From contig CM055099.1 in NCBI GenBank assembly GCA_029204225.1, positions 62,053,455 to 62,117,454 on the forward strand: a DNA stretch of 64,000 bases, in the 5' to 3' direction. A model generated the notes under the pieces. It was given only the letters and a program-made list of their open reading frames with translations. It was not told the origin of the DNA and did no database searches. Shown in pieces: positions 10,561 through 23,299 of the stretch. The stretch is from Diphasiastrum complanatum. Its lineage: Eukaryota; Streptophyta; Lycopodiopsida; Lycopodiales; Lycopodiaceae. Both the position numbers and the translations under genes were made by a program. How positions within the stretch are numbered: position 1 is the first letter of the stretch; each line of letters starts with the position of its first letter.

Positions 10561-11725
10561 CTCATTCAAGATTAAAGCTCTTAGAAGTGATGGAGGTGGT
10601 GAATATATCTCCAATAAATTTCAAGATTTTTGTGAGCTTGAAGGCATTAAAAGAGAGTTCTCTTGTGCCTACTCTCCATCTCAAAATGGAGTGGCCGAGA
10701 GAAAGAATAGATCTCTATGTGAATGTGCAAAATCTATGAGAATTGAGGCATCTTTGCCCAAAGATTTTTGGGGAGAAGCCATTAATTGTGCAAATTATCT
10801 TTGCAATAGGCTCCCACATATAACTCTTGGAGGAAAGTCACCATATGAAATCTTATTTTTGAAGAAGCCTAAGGTTGATCATCTTAGAGTTTTTGGATGC
10901 TTATGCTTTGTCCATATTCCCTAGATATACTCACTCTATGTTGAAAAAAATCCATATGGAAAATTCTAAGAGCATAGATACTCCAATGGAGAAAATTGTA
11001 AAAGATCCTAATAAAGGTGATGAAAGATCCTTTGAGGACATCACACTTTTGAGAAGTTTGTAGGCTCCTTGATTTGGCTTACCATTACTAGGCCTGATCT
11101 AAGTTTTTGTGTGCACAAATTGAGTCAATTTATGCAAGATCCTAAGATCCATCTTTGGAAGATGGCCAAGAGGATTCTAAGATATGTATCTTCATCTTGT
11201 GATTATGGTCTACTCTATAAAAGTGAAGATCTATCCATTGTTGGCTACTCAGATTCGGACTTTACAAGTGACAAGATGGATCGAAAGTCTATTAGTGCAT
11301 ACACTATCTTTCTTGGAGGCAATCTAATATCTTGGCTTTCCAAAAAGCAAGATACTATATCTCTCTCTTCATGTGAGGCCGAGTACAAAGCACTCACTAC
11401 AACTACCAAAGAGGTGCTTTGGATCAAGAGGTTATTAATGGAGCTAAAGTGCATCAAGGAGGATGATCTACCAATGATCAAGTGTGATAACATCTCGGCC
11501 CAAGCTCTTGCCAATAATCCCATATTTCATGCAAGAAGCAAGTACATAGAAATGGCACACCATTTTGTGAGAGAAAAGCTTATTGGAGGAGAAATCTATT
11601 TGGAGCATGTCAACTCATCCTCTTGTATTGCCAATCTACTCACCAAGCCTTTGAGCAAAAGTGCTTTCATCAAGCATAGATCTAATCTTGGAGTTATATC
11701 AAGATCAATGCTCAAATCTTCATAG
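10561..11725 (+). pseudogene. Internally deleted Copia-B relative (integrase end plus RNase H)
   Basis: Integrase sequence (LRSDGGGEYISNKF, then SQNGVAERKNRSLCEC) runs to about 10920 and is followed directly by the end of RT and RNase H (11069-11725; ITRPDLSFCVHKLSQFM, DSDFTSDKMDRKS, SLSSCEAEYKAL, ARSKYIEMAHHFVREKL). Compared with 48930-51192 it lacks about 1.1 kb covering most of RT, joined near 10921-10930. An in-frame TAG also interrupts 11060. Identity to Copia-B is high by eye over both flanks. The protein is non-functional because the RT core is gone. Confidence 0.9.
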
Positions 11726-11743
11726 ATAATTTTTTAGGAGGAG

Positions 11744-12465
11744 TGTGAAGAATTGAAAAAGATTATCTATGTTAGATATAGGGGTCTTATATTTATTACA
11801 TCAAGCATCTAGGTGTAGGATGTTGATAGGAATAAACAAATTAATCATTTCCACTTGTAATGCCACTATTGAGCCAAAATAGAGTAAGAGGCTAAACACG
11901 TGCCAATTAGAGTGTAGACAAGTGTAATGATTTTGTTTGATGAATTCCAAGAGGTCCAATAGGATTTAGAGGTGGAACCTTGTCAGGTCCAATAGGTAAT
12001 TGAGGTGTGCTTGAATATAGTCCAATAGAATTAAGAGGTGCATGGATCAATGGTCCAATAGGATCAAGAGGTGACAAAGTATGGTCCAATCATAGTTAAG
12101 CATAGTGGTAGCTCGTGGATCTACTAGTATCATCGTACTCCTCATTTTGAAGTTAATTGATTTGGTGATTATATGGATTTTGTGAGTTATTGAATTTCTA
12201 GCTTTCTCTCTCTACCCGAGAGCTCATGATGCTTTTTCTCTCTCTACCCGAGGAGAGCAGCTTGTTTTTACTTAGATCATTTTTTGAATACTTTCCACAC
12301 GTGTGAGTGAGAGTTGGAAGTGTTTGAATGCATGTAGTAGTGTGTTTTTGCCATAGGATCTAAGATTGATCTTGAATCTCAATCTAATCTTAATCTTGGT
12401 GCATCTACACACCTAAGAGATCACAAGTACATGTTGTGGACAATCCACACGTGTGAAATTCAACA
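11744..12465 (+). repeat. Complete Copia-B-type LTR
   Basis: It follows the polypurine tract TTAGGAGGAG, starts TGTGAAGAATTG and ends near GTGAAATTCAACA. It is the only copy in the window holding both halves of this LTR: the left part matches 51211-51632 and the right part matches 46080-46459. It contains repeated AAGAGGTCCAATAGGAT-like words and CTCTCTCTACC-rich stretches. Confidence 0.85.
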
Positions 12466-13039
12466 TTGTAGGTGTAGTCATTGTTTATTATTAGGTACTT
12501 TCAAGTGTATTTAATGTTCCATGTAGGGTTAATGTTAGAGGTGTTCTTTGTGGGTACACACTTGATTTAATTTGAACCATTGAATTTGCCATGTCATATG
12601 GACCATTCCTGCTGAATTGCCACACTTTTATTGGTACACATGTCATCGTTAACACTAATCATGATTTGTGAAGAGGCCTCTTTTGAGTCCAAAAAGGGCC
12701 CTAATGATCTCGATAGATTTACCAAACACTTGGCTAACAACCACTTTTTGGAGCTAACTAGAGATGAGCATAATAGTTTTAATCTCAAAAGTGTATGTCT
12801 TTTTATGGTGAGAAGTTTATATATTTGAGAGTGATCAATGGGTATCCATTTGTGGAGATATATGTATTCTATATTTTCATATGAAGCCTAAGGTTGTGAA
12901 ATGTATTATGTACTTATGAGATGTGATTAAACAATTATAACCATTGATAGTGTGTTCGAATATAGATAGAGGCTCTAATTCTGAAGCCATTGGTACCAAT
13001 CTCTATGGCTAGATTTCCGGTGCAAAAAATCCTGTCTGC
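12466..13039. other. Anonymous sequence between two LTR pieces
   Basis: No gene or recognisable element was found. Short open frames overlapping near 12600-12820 on both strands have no family signature. Confidence 0.45.
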
Positions 13040-13486
13040 TGAAATTATTGTTAATTTTTTGCTTAATAGTATCTAGAAGTTAGGTCAAGTTTAGGGCAAG
13101 TGGCCAAATGACATTTTGGAAGCTATAAATATCTATACCTATGTGGAGAAATAATCATCAAAGTTTCTTTATTTTTGGAGAACTCATCCCTTATGATTGT
13201 ATGTCTATCTCATGTGTATTTCTCTTGATATCTTGGTTTTTTATGTGTAGAATGTTGATTTTATGGTTGATCTTGCTTCCACATGTGTGAAGTATAGTAT
13301 TGTATTAATGTTGTATGGATAGGGACAATACTAAGTCATATCTAAGTGTTTATGATCAGATCATTATGCATTTTTAAGTTCTAGCATGCATAAAGTAGTG
13401 ATTTCTATCTTGTTGCTATTTCTAGATATGCAATTTGGCTGAAGCTTTTAATGAACTAAATGTGTTTTGATCTCCGATTTTTCACA
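13040..13486 (+). repeat. Copia LTR fragment with primer site
   Basis: The right half resembles the LTR at 9210-9851 (TAAGTTCTAGCATGC and ATATGCAA words in the same order) and ends TTTTTCACA directly before TGGTATCAGACATG at 13487, a near-perfect initiator tRNA-Met primer site. The left boundary is uncertain. Confidence 0.65.
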
Positions 13487-13915
13487 TGGTATCAGACATG
13501 TTTCAGGACAAAGTTGGTGAATTTGCCAAATCTAGATGTTGATTTGAGGGAGCCATAAATTCTTAGTGGATTTGGAGGTGTTTCTAGCTCAAATCTTGTA
13601 GTTTCATATATAGAGTTTGGATCTTTGTGATCTTAAAATCATTTAAGGCAAAAATACTTGTAGATGGTCGATTTTTTAAACCACTTACTGGAATGTGGAG
13701 ACAACAATTGCTTATGGTGGTGGATGTTACATTCTATTAGATGAGATATCTAGATTCTAGCTTTTGCATATAGATTTTGCTTGATTCAATATTTTGCATT
13801 TTTGGAGAAACACTAAATTTGATAGGATCTCTTGATTTTAAGTTCCTGGAATTTTTCAAGAGTGTGTTTCAATCTTAGGTGTTGGCAAAAGTTCATCATA
13901 TTGTGTTTAGATCTA
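13487..13915 (+). other. Copia leader fragment
   Basis: It is similar in word order to the leader at 9852-10260, including TTTGGATCTTTGTGATC. No gag follows; the foldback repeat begins instead. Confidence 0.55.
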
Positions 13916-14221
13916 AGCGCTCGATGAGAGCTTTCAAAAACACCCTACATGACCTACTTCTGAGTTACTGTTCAAAAGTTATGGCCAGTCAAAGTTTCTA
14001 ACAAAAAAAAGTCAAATATCGATTCAATGTGACCATAGAGTACCCTCTCACTGAGAGGGTGCTCTATCCGTGCACGGAAGTGATATTTGGTCAAAAATAG
14101 TCCTTAATCCATGCACAGAAGAGGTATTGGGTCTGTTAAAACTTTGACCGACTATAACTTTTAAACAGTTGCTCGGAAGTAGGTCATGTACAGTACCTTT
14201 GGGAAGCTCTCGTCAAGCGCT
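13916..14221. repeat. Foldback repeat (imperfect inverted repeat, about 82-84 bp arms)
   Basis: 13916-13997 pairs with 14138-14221 in inverted orientation at roughly 80 percent identity by eye (AGCGCTCGATGAGAGCTTT against AAGCTCTCGTCAAGCGCT). The 140 bp between the arms contain a second small hairpin, CCTCTCACTGAGAGG. It is possibly a MITE-like element or a hairpin RNA source. Confidence 0.75.
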
Positions 14222-14439
14222 TTCCAACAATATAATTTTTTTTTTTTTTGTCTCAATCAAACTACGATTAAAAAGTTATACTATTTTTAATGAACTACAA
14301 ATGGTAATGTACATAGAATGGTTAAGCATCGAAAATAGTGCGAGCATAAATGAAAAAGCAGTTGGGCAAAAATGAATTTATTTTGGTAATTTACATTAAT
14401 AAACTTTGTCAATCTATGTGGCATTTCTTATAGGGTCTT
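14222..14439. other. Short anonymous AT-rich spacer
   Basis: It contains a run of 12 T near 14238. Nothing else is recognisable. Confidence 0.4.
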
Positions 14440-15069
14440 TTTTGGATTCAAAATTCCTCTAACGATCAATCCATTTTGTTTGTTGATCTGCTACAAAATT
14501 TCGCAAATAATATTCCAACCATTGATTCACTCTTTCTTTTTGTCCATCAGTCTCTGGGTGGAATGCACTGCTCAAGCATAACTTGGTCTTTAAATTTTCC
14601 ATCATCTCCTTCCAAAACTGTTTAGCAAATCTTGGACACTATTTTCTTTGGTAACAAATGTAATTTAAATATATTTTTAAGGAATAGTTGTGCACAAGTG
14701 TGCTACATCATAAGTAGTCTTATAGGGAATGAAATGGCCATATTTTGTCAATTGGTCCATCACCACATAAATTCCATTAAATCCTCCCAATATTATTAGA
14801 AGAGATGGAATGAAATCCATACTAATACTCTGTCATAGTTGAGAAGGAACCAATAGTGGATGTAGCAACCCAAGATTTTTAAAATGGTCTAGAAAAGTGC
14901 AATGCTCATATTTAGATAATTCCATGCCAAGACAATAATGAGTAAAGGCCTTAATCATGTCAAAGATGACATTTTCATTACACAAAGACTTTTCGTTGGA
15001 AAAATGGAAGGTGGTAGGAAGGTATGGACCATTTCCATTTGTTATCAAAGCATAATATATTGGACTCAA
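14440..15069 (-). pseudogene. Ty3/gypsy integrase remnant
   Basis: On the minus strand the zinc-binding part of a gypsy integrase is readable (HYCLGMELSKYEHCTFLDHF then GLLHPLLVPSQ, from about 14960 to 14835). The core follows (VVMDQLTKYGHFIP, about 14770-14730) and then SSAFHPETDGQKERVNQWLE (about 14580-14510). These match the order HHCC, D, then the HPQTDGQTE motif of gypsy integrases. Stops and gaps interrupt it. No LTR or RT of this element is visible. Confidence 0.85.
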
Positions 15070-15482
15070 TATATTGTGTATTCATGAGGCCTTACAAAGA
15101 AAAAAAAAATAACCTTTTTTAAATCCATTTGGATTCATGAGCTCATGTGGTATGACAAACACTCTTAAATATAACAAGTATGAGAGTATTATTAACATGT
15201 TGTATGTATCGTCCATAGGCACCAAAACCATTGTAATGGTTAATTAATGTTCAATAAGAAATGGTGCAAGTACACGACTATATCATCCTTAAATTGTAAT
15301 CACATAATATAATATTTCAATATGAGGTGCTATCTCGAAAAGTGCTCCATATAATTGAGTGTACTTATGGCTTTTTTCAATTTATAGTCAATAATGCCAC
15401 TTGTGATAAAAGCGCCAATGAGACAAGTTTGTATCATGATCTTATGTCACCATATTTGTATAGTCACTATAGTTGAAGCCTC

Positions 15483-15486
<4 letters not shown>
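15070..15486. other. Anonymous AT-rich sequence
   Basis: No coding sequence or repeat is recognisable. It ends in the GA microsatellite. Confidence 0.4.

Positions 15487-15574
<88 letters not shown>
15487..15574. repeat. (GA)44 microsatellite
   Basis: This is 88 bp of pure GA dinucleotide. Open frames reading Glu-Arg here are an artefact of the repeat. Confidence 0.98.
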
Positions 15575-15576
<2 letters not shown>

Positions 15577-17635
15577 CTTTGTAGATGTTTATATTTACTT
15601 TTTTACATTGCATGAAAATGAAAAAGATTGGAATGACGTCTTTTATTTTGACATAGGTCTCCTCTTTTTCTAGCTAGTTAACTAATTTTCAAGTATTTCA
15701 AATTCCTCTTCTAGAAGAAATTTAAATTTATATTTGTTCACTATAAAAAATGGCTTATTTGATCTATTAGATCCAAAATTCTTGGAAGTCATTCACAAAC
15801 TATTCCATCAGCATGATTTTAGATTTCTGAATTGTTGGATGGGAGTCATGTGCCAAGAAGCGTACTAGCTGCAAAAGCGTGTAGGGGAAAGGGTTTTCCA
15901 CCCTTGGTGATAACATCATGGATTGATGGCATGGAGGGTCCTAGATTTACATGGAAAGAGCCCCTAGAGATATCAAGATTGTTATTGATGATAGATGGAC
16001 ACTCTTAATTGTCAATATGAAAATGAGAAAGCTCTTTGGAATGTGCCTTTTGCTTTGCTTTTGTAGCTAGAAGAACAAGTTTCATTAGATATCAAATACA
16101 TGAGAGCTGCCAATTGCTTTTATCGATCCACTAAATGTATAAATAATATGCTACTTTGAAACTTTCCTCTTCTACTTCAGTAAAGGATTTACTCCTCCAC
16201 ATTGTTGAAGAGCATTGAATGCAGAGGTTGTGATTCCTCAAGAAACTGTGTTGAGTCCTTGTTCTTCGAAACCTATGAATACAACGTTTGCTAGTGAAAC
16301 GTTCAACTGTAAGATTATGAGCTTTGTAAGTGGCATCACCTATTATTTTGGCGAATTATAAATCTTTGAATGTGCCCTGACCTAATTTTTTGGCATATTA
16401 TAAGATCTGAAGTCTATATAAATTTTTTCAAAACAAAATTGTGCTTATGAAATGGTTCTAAAAACAATGTCAGAAGATAGATTAGTGATCCATTAAGATG
16501 CACAAGTATGACTAGTAAGTAGAAATTTCACTCATAAAAGGTGGTCTCCCTCATCATCCTTATATGCCCGGGACAGTTCTGCTTAGTGATCTTTACACCT
16601 GGTTCAACATCCGTTCAATTATGGCTCAGCCTATCTGCCTCGCCATGATATTAAGATAGTTTTATTGAGTACAAAGGTCATCAAAAACAACATACAAGAA
16701 AGTGCACAAGCATGTTTCTAAAATCAAGATGCTGCACAGGAAAGACAGATGGGAGAGTTGCCAAAGCCTCTTAGTTTTGCTTATACAAGCATCCAACCAG
16801 AACCCATCAAACATTAAACAAGATTACACAATGTCATCAGAAAAAAAAGGCAATAGATCACAACTGTGATCAAGGTAGATCCTCCAAAAATTCCAAAGCA
16901 AATATAATAGCATTTGCATTATTTATCGGTCATATCTTGGAAAATTCTGGATGGGTTCATCATCTCATCCGCTGCGTGCAGCACAGCTCTTATTTGAAGC
17001 CAAAACAATTTCTAAGGTAAGAGCAAAAAGCATTGAATCAAGAATATCATAATTCACATCTTTCGGAGAGGATACCTGCTCCGCAAGGGGCAATTCACAC
17101 AAAGAAAATAGAGCCATTGCAGTTAATAAACACTAGGTATATTTAGTCTTTTTGCTGTTAGAATACTTGCTATCAAAGAATGTTGTGACAGTTCTGAATT
17201 CAGAAGTATCAGAAGTATCATGAAATGAGGATCTCAACTCAATTATGCATCTTCATTTTGTCCTCGTAACCAGAGATGGCTATTGTTCAGCTGAGAGTGG
17301 AACAAAATATCCATAGGTACAACCACTGTGCGGCAGAATAACCAACTTCTGTCATTGTGTTCTGTGCACTTTTATAGACACATACCGTATCTAACATTTA
17401 TGAGAGGATTCTTATGTTCACGAGCTGGGAGGAACTCCGTCACAGATTAGCTACTCAGAATCTAGAGCACTACAGAAGAATCAGGATTAGAGATTTAAGT
17501 GGGCTATGTAGCGATAGCAGAATACTAGACAATGGATGTACACCCTTCCTTTCCTGCATTCTCGACTTTGATACCTAAGTACTGATGTTAGTAAGGTAAT
17601 GATTTGCCCTTGGTTAATCTCATATAAACATGCAA
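15575..17635. other. Anonymous sequence downstream of the GT106 gene
   Basis: No coding sequence is recognisable. Base composition becomes less AT-rich from about 16500, as expected on entering a gene region, and part of 16600-18000 may be 3' untranslated sequence of the minus-strand gene. Confidence 0.45.
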
Positions 17636-17639
17636 TAAC

Positions 17640-17715
17640 CAACGGGGTTGGCTTAGTTGGTTAGGTTGACATCCAAAGTTTCTTTGGTCTTAGGTTCGAG
17701 CCTCCCCTTGGAAAC
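17640..17715 (+). repeat. tRNA-like promoter unit (SINE head or tRNA pseudogene)
   Basis: A box A-like TTGGCTTAGTTGG (17648-17660) and a box B-like AGGTTCGAGCC (17692-17702) have the spacing of an internal RNA polymerase III promoter. The stretch does not fold as a complete tRNA by eye, and no acceptor stem is evident. A SINE head is the likeliest reading. Confidence 0.6.
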
Positions 17716-18009
17716 CAAGAAGCATATGAACATGCAATAGTCATGTATCTCTTAGGATTGTCCAAATAAATCCACCACGATTCCTCAGGACAATTTCAAG
17801 TCATTTCATTGAATATCCCTAATCAAAGCTAGCTAAGGCTTATTCCCACAGAGTGAGTGCGAGTTGAGAGTATTGGGTTTGGGTAGCTGAGCACTTGGCT
17901 ATGCCTGTGAGGTCAATGGCACTTTGTAATAGTAAGCAGCAGAGAATTTTTGGCACTGTAGCAGAGTTTACCGTCAAGTCCATAATAAACCCCTCCTCAT
18001 TATAAAAGC

Positions 18010-21000
18010 TCAAATATTTTCAAAGGTCATTGCAGATGGAGAAGAAAGTTCAGGAATGCACTCCTGAGGGTTAGCATAGAAGTTATCCTCTTCCTTGGGT
18101 CGATGGGGCATAACGTTTCGTCTCTCTGGGGAACCCAGACGGTCTTTGTGTAGGTCTCTTACAGTTTTTGAGAATTCATCCCAATTGAGTTTGCCAGCAT
18201 GGTACAGATCAAGAAGATGAACTAGCTGCCTTCGATCTAAAAGCAATGTCTTTCGAAATCCTAAGTATCTGCACGAAAGTTATGGTTCCAACAGAACATA
18301 TAAGTATCTGAATAAATCAAGAACAACGCACGCTAAGTCCGAGGATAATGCTAGGTAGTACCAAAAATTTAATGCTGTTTTTAAAGACAAATGAGGCACT
18401 AAACCTAGATTTTAGTTGATTTTACCTGCGATGTCCTTGGACCACCTTAGCCATGTTTCCTTCATATGTAGGAATAAAAACATCACTGGCTACAGAAACA
18501 AGATAATCTATTGCTGCCAATTGTGAAGATCGGTTAATGAATGGTTTCAAGTCCTCATTGCTCAATAGCATTTCCTTTCGAACCTGATGATAACATGTAT
18601 CAGGTCAATTTGAGCCTCAAAACTCAGGAGGCCTACTTTTGCTCTTTTGTCAAGCTGGAAAACTAAGTATGAAAAAAAGTTCCAATAACTAGAAAATTTA
18701 ATAATAAAGAGCCTGAATTAAGAACGCAATTCATAAAATCATTGATAGCTCATCTTACAAAAACAAACATAAAGTCAGCCCCGTTTAACTGCTCCAGGGG
18801 AATAGTTTGATCTACTTGTGAGAAGATTGCAACAAATAGTTACCGACCAAACACACACGAATTTTGGAGACAGAGGCAACGTTTGAGAATTTTGGAGCAT
18901 AGAAATAGATTGAAACTCACAATATTAGGAAACGCTGAGCGCAAGGCAGCCATCCTCCTTTGACTACCATATATGTCACCAGCAGCAATATATATCTGAG
19001 CATCACGGCGAAATCCAAGTGCTTTCAACGTCACTGCAGTTTCTTCTGGAGTAAGAGGACAGAGGCCATCCTTCCTTTTTTGCTGAGAGTCAATATCTTT
19101 CTCTTTCCACCAAGGATATGAATACCTACATCGTACATCATCCCCTATCAAAGATAAGCTCATAATATAAAATTTTCCCAAAGCAGCCAACAAGCGCTCA
19201 GCAAACTAGAAAATTCGCACTGACCTCATCCTCGTAAGTTCTTCTTCCTCCTCCCGAATGCAGCCGTGTGTGCAGCCAGAGAATGCCAACATATCCATCT
19301 CATATCTCAAATGAAGTGCCAAAAATGAACCTTTTCTTTTCAAGAGCTTAATCAACTTGCTCCCAAGTTCCTCAATTTGGGGTGCAAATCGAAGGGCATG
19401 ATAATTGACTCGACAACGAAGCCTTTGAATCTCTATTGGCATACCATTGTTGGCCAAGCGTGAATCTGTCCTGCTTAGGTGTAACACTTTATATTTCTTG
19501 ATTAATGGAAGAATCTGCAAGTATACATACCAAGAAAATAAGTACTTATATTTGACCCGAGAGGCGGAGTTCGTTGAGGAATCTTGTCACAACTAAACAA
19601 AAAATTTATTCAAAAACCTTATGTTCGTAGTATGATACATTTGACCAGCTCACTGGCGGTTTTGTCATAACCCTTCCATCTTTCAACCTTTCGTGGAACT
19701 TTGGGGGTAGCTTTCGAATTATTCTGACTTGATCTCTCAGAGACAATATGAAATGGTTGAGGTCGAAGATGTCTCCGAATTCGCTGTTCAGATTGAAGTT
19801 AAGAAAAATTGCAAGAAATCTATCTGTAATTTTATATTGTAAATATTACTAACTGAACCTGATAGCAGCAAAGTTTTTCTTAGCTTCTCTTGCAAGAACT
19901 CCATAATTTATCTGATTTGTATGATGACCGAAGCAGCTTTGACAAGATATGGCTCATCACACCGTAAAGTGAAATTTTATATGGATAGATGGATGTGCAA
20001 GGTATTATATATAAAGTTGTTATGCTCCAGCTGGATAGCTTCCAGGGACCAGTATGCAGGACAATTTTGTACAAAGAATTTGTGAAGGCAAGGCTGCGCC
20101 TTTGTGAGTTGTAAATTGGAATGTTTGCTACTGAGGCCAAGCAAAAATATGATAGAAGAACTGGCAAACGAAGAGCTATATCACCAAGATGCCTCAAAGC
20201 CTACATGTATGTTTCCAAGACTTGGAGAAAATAGGCCGTCGGGATGGGTAAATTAAGAAACACAGGGACCAAGTAGCGATGCTCAGAAACCTTTATATGC
20301 AAAGAAGTAGCCATACCTTGGATCTGCCCAAAAAGAGCTCTTATCAAGTTTCGGTATTACAAGAGTCACGTTCAGATGTTTTGATATTGCCACCATATCA
20401 CAAATCTGACAAGCAGAAGTTTGAATACTCAATACCATTGCATGACTTATCGTGCCTGTAGTGAAATAGACTTCAGGAATTCTTTGAAAACTAACGTTAC
20501 AACGTCTACAGTGGAGGTACACCTGACGAGAAAAAGCTGACTTGCATAGCACATACCCCAGCCCTCATTTGATTTAAGCCTCCATTACAAGACACCATAA
20601 GGTAACCATTGTTTTGGTATATCCCTGTTTGCAATACACACATATACTTTAAAGAATTAGGCACGTATAATTTCTAAGCGGGACAATAGTATTGTACACA
20701 AAGAGAGTGGAATCACTCATTCATATGAATCCGTGGAAGTAGAGTTAAAAGAGTGAAAGCCTGTGAAAGAAGCACAAATGGCGCAACCAAATCAGCCGGC
20801 CAAGTCTGAGACAATTGACTCTTTTTGTGTTTGAGAGAAACATAGACGCCTCAAGTGCATCCCAATCACTTTTACAACAATCAGGATGTGCTTAGAAAAC
20901 CGCCAAATCTCGTAATTTTTGGAGCCATGACAACTTTTGCAGAAGCAAGAATTATGGCCTTTTCTTAAAAGATCCTCTCAATGAGAGGTTGCAACTAATC

Positions 21001-21276
21001 CTGCTGTGGGCACTCACTTTTAGGAGGGTAGATTTCCTGGTTGAACGAGTCTTGTTGGTTCATGCAGAATGGCCAGTTGTGAAGCAAATGGGGGCGCCAT
21101 AGCTCTGCAAGAGCCGTCAGCTGGATAATGCAAGTCCAGAAAAGTACAGTGGTGCTTGCACGGATGATCCATAAATGCAAACGTGAACGGGGAAGCATTG
21201 AAGCTATTGTATCTGCAGTTTTCATTTGGCTTAAAAAAGCTCGCAACTCAAACTCCCACCATATGAACTTTGGCAT
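18010..21276 (-). CDS. GT106 O-fucosyltransferase-like protein, probable RG-I rhamnosyltransferase (RRT) subgroup
   Basis: Eight exons join at consensus splice sites: 21276-21018, 20624-20557, 20405-20317, 19783-19618, 19514-19225, 19125-18921, 18583-18426 and 18268-18010. They total 1494 nt, a multiple of three, giving 497 residues with no internal stop. A signal anchor (residues about 35-56, [18 protein letters not shown]) after a short cytoplasmic tail predicts a type II Golgi protein. The nucleotide-sugar fold shows [22 protein letters not shown] (region 92-113), [14 protein letters not shown] (262-275), CPLTPEET (about 313), [10 protein letters not shown] (about 335) and the C-terminal [15 protein letters not shown]. 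Known relatives transfer rhamnose onto the rhamnogalacturonan I backbone of pectin; the exact acceptor here is inferred. I chose the ATG giving [11 protein letters not shown]. An in-frame ATG lies 135 nt upstream at 21411, so a longer N-terminus is possible. Length and exon phases suggest a working gene. Confidence 0.92.
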
Positions 21277-23000
21277 TGCCTTCCAATGGCATCGGTGTGT
21301 GTTGGAAGCCCTGGATTGCGCATAGCTCTTGCAATTCCTAAGCGGTTTTAAGGAATGCTTCGAAGAGAAAAAGAATGATCCTTTCTCGTAATTTCTCCGA
21401 CAGCGACGCATCTAGATATGAATGTCTAGTACATGCATTGGTATAACATGACCAGGAACTACTCAAAGCTACGAAAGTAAAACACGTTTCTGTTCTTTTC
21501 AGTCGCAACGCCTTATGATCTGGCTTCATCCTGCATCACGTCGTGGTCCCCATGAAAGGAAGAGAACACCCGTTGCTGACTTATAAATTGCTATCACATC
21601 GAAGGAATTTGAAAGAATCAAGATTGCAAGCGTCAGCAGATAGACGATGCCATCACATCTGCCCTGTAGTCGTCTTTGCCTTGACTACAATCGTCGTTCT
21701 ACAAAAGGAATTAAAGTGAATGGATGAAATCCTTTTACTAACTCTTTCCTATTTCCAACATCGACCCACACGATGAAACCTACGGTTACCTGCCAGCAAT
21801 CTGATCAATTCAACTCCAGAAATGCCATCAACATTCAATAATTGATACTTTCTTGCAACCCACCGGAGTAAAAGACTCCAGACAATGACATGCTTGATCT
21901 AACATTTGCTATCAGAAATTACCCAAAAGAGTCACTCTTTTGGATACTTCCCACCCAGTTTTCTGATTCTCATCTCGGCATTCCATCAGATTAGCAGCTG
22001 CTGACACCATCAGATCAATCTGACAAACTCCAGATCTCTCCGGACTTTCGTCATGCCCCTAATTCTCTGTCCTCATTCCCCAAACATGTACAGATCACTA
22101 ATCCCAACCAAAATTTGCAGAAAAGCTTCCCTCACATCTGTCTGCACTGAGAATCTCCAGAGAAACTGCCCTCATTATTGGGGGCGGGGGAGGGAATTAC
22201 AAATCTACAATCATTCTTGGAGTCTCAATCCACCCGTAACCGCCCCATTCCGTACACGTTCTCGAAATCCGTACATCTGGTTTGGCTACGTGTCGCAAGG
22301 TGGGCTGATCCTTGAAGTACGCTCAAATGGTTGTCATACGGCCGCGTGTCGATGCATGCCAGAAACCGACAAACACACGATGTGGTCATCCACGTACTTC
22401 CTAAGGCCGTCTTTAACACGCCACCCCCCTGGCCCCAGGGCCCTTCCCCGACAAGCTAGAGCGCGGAGCATGACCCATTCGCATTCTCAACTTCACTGTC
22501 CATGTCAAAGAGCCTTATTTCTCTTTTTGTTCAATTTCCTCGGTTGCTAGTTGCACTACCCATGATATTGCATTATGAGGTTACCTATTATAAAAGCCAC
22601 CCGCCTCTTGGGGAGGGCTCGGCCGTTTGGCCAATTATGGTGGATAAAGCCTATGGATGCTTGAATTCGCCCCTCTAGATTAACCCATTCTAATTTGAAT
22701 TTGCTCGCCTGATTAGCCCATTCTGGTGGATAAGACATGTGGAGGGTTGATTTGGCTCTCCCGGTTAACCCATTTCATTCGATGAGAACATCACATTGTG
22801 TATTGTAGAAGGGGCCAAGGGCGTTGAATTGGCGAGCCCGATGAGGCAAGCCAGTTCAAACTTTACAGGCAAACTTTACGAAGTTTAACTACATTGAGCT
22901 TGCCAATCAACCCTTTATGAATATCAGGCTCACCAATTCAAATCTAAACCCTCAAGATGGGCCAAGTTTATCAAATTCTTTGCTTCTAGATTGCCCTTGT
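21277..23000. other. Upstream region of the GT106 gene
   Basis: It probably holds the promoter and 5' untranslated region of the minus-strand gene. It is less AT-rich than the rest, with a GC-rich patch at 22415-22470. Open frames of 60-165 codons on both strands show no family signature. No TATA box or 5' exon could be placed with confidence. Confidence 0.5.
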
Positions 23001-23299
23001 TGTCATTTTTAACCCTCTTGATCCTCTTTCCAACCATCTACTTGAATACTTAAAAACTCTCCAGAGTCTGGCTCTTTTACTTAAGTAGCCATACTTTTAA
23101 TGAACTATTTCTGGGAATCGATATTTGTATTGTTTAGCAAAGATGTAGGCCGCTCACATTGATAATGTTACAAATCCTTTTTCACTACATCCACCTCCCT
23201 CATGTCTCCTCGCTGGTGAGAATTTCATATGCTACGAATGTTGATATGTTGTAAGCCATGTGTAATGTTGCAATAGAGTCTAGGTACCATTAGGGGTCT

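Noticed and set aside
15394-15673. Open frames encoding Glu-Arg repeats
   Set aside because: They are translations of the pure GA microsatellite in both frames, with no flanking coding signal.
17640-17715. Functional tRNA gene
   Set aside because: Box A and box B are present, but acceptor and anticodon stems do not pair, so a SINE head or tRNA pseudogene is more likely.
19880-20197. 105-codon minus-strand frame inside the GT106 locus
   Set aside because: It lies within the intron between exons 20405-20317 and 19783-19618. The flanking exons join in phase without it, and it matches no part of the family.
22053-22550. 165-codon plus-strand frame upstream of the GT106 gene
   Set aside because: No family signature or codon bias is visible and it overlaps the likely promoter and 5' untranslated region of the minus-strand gene.
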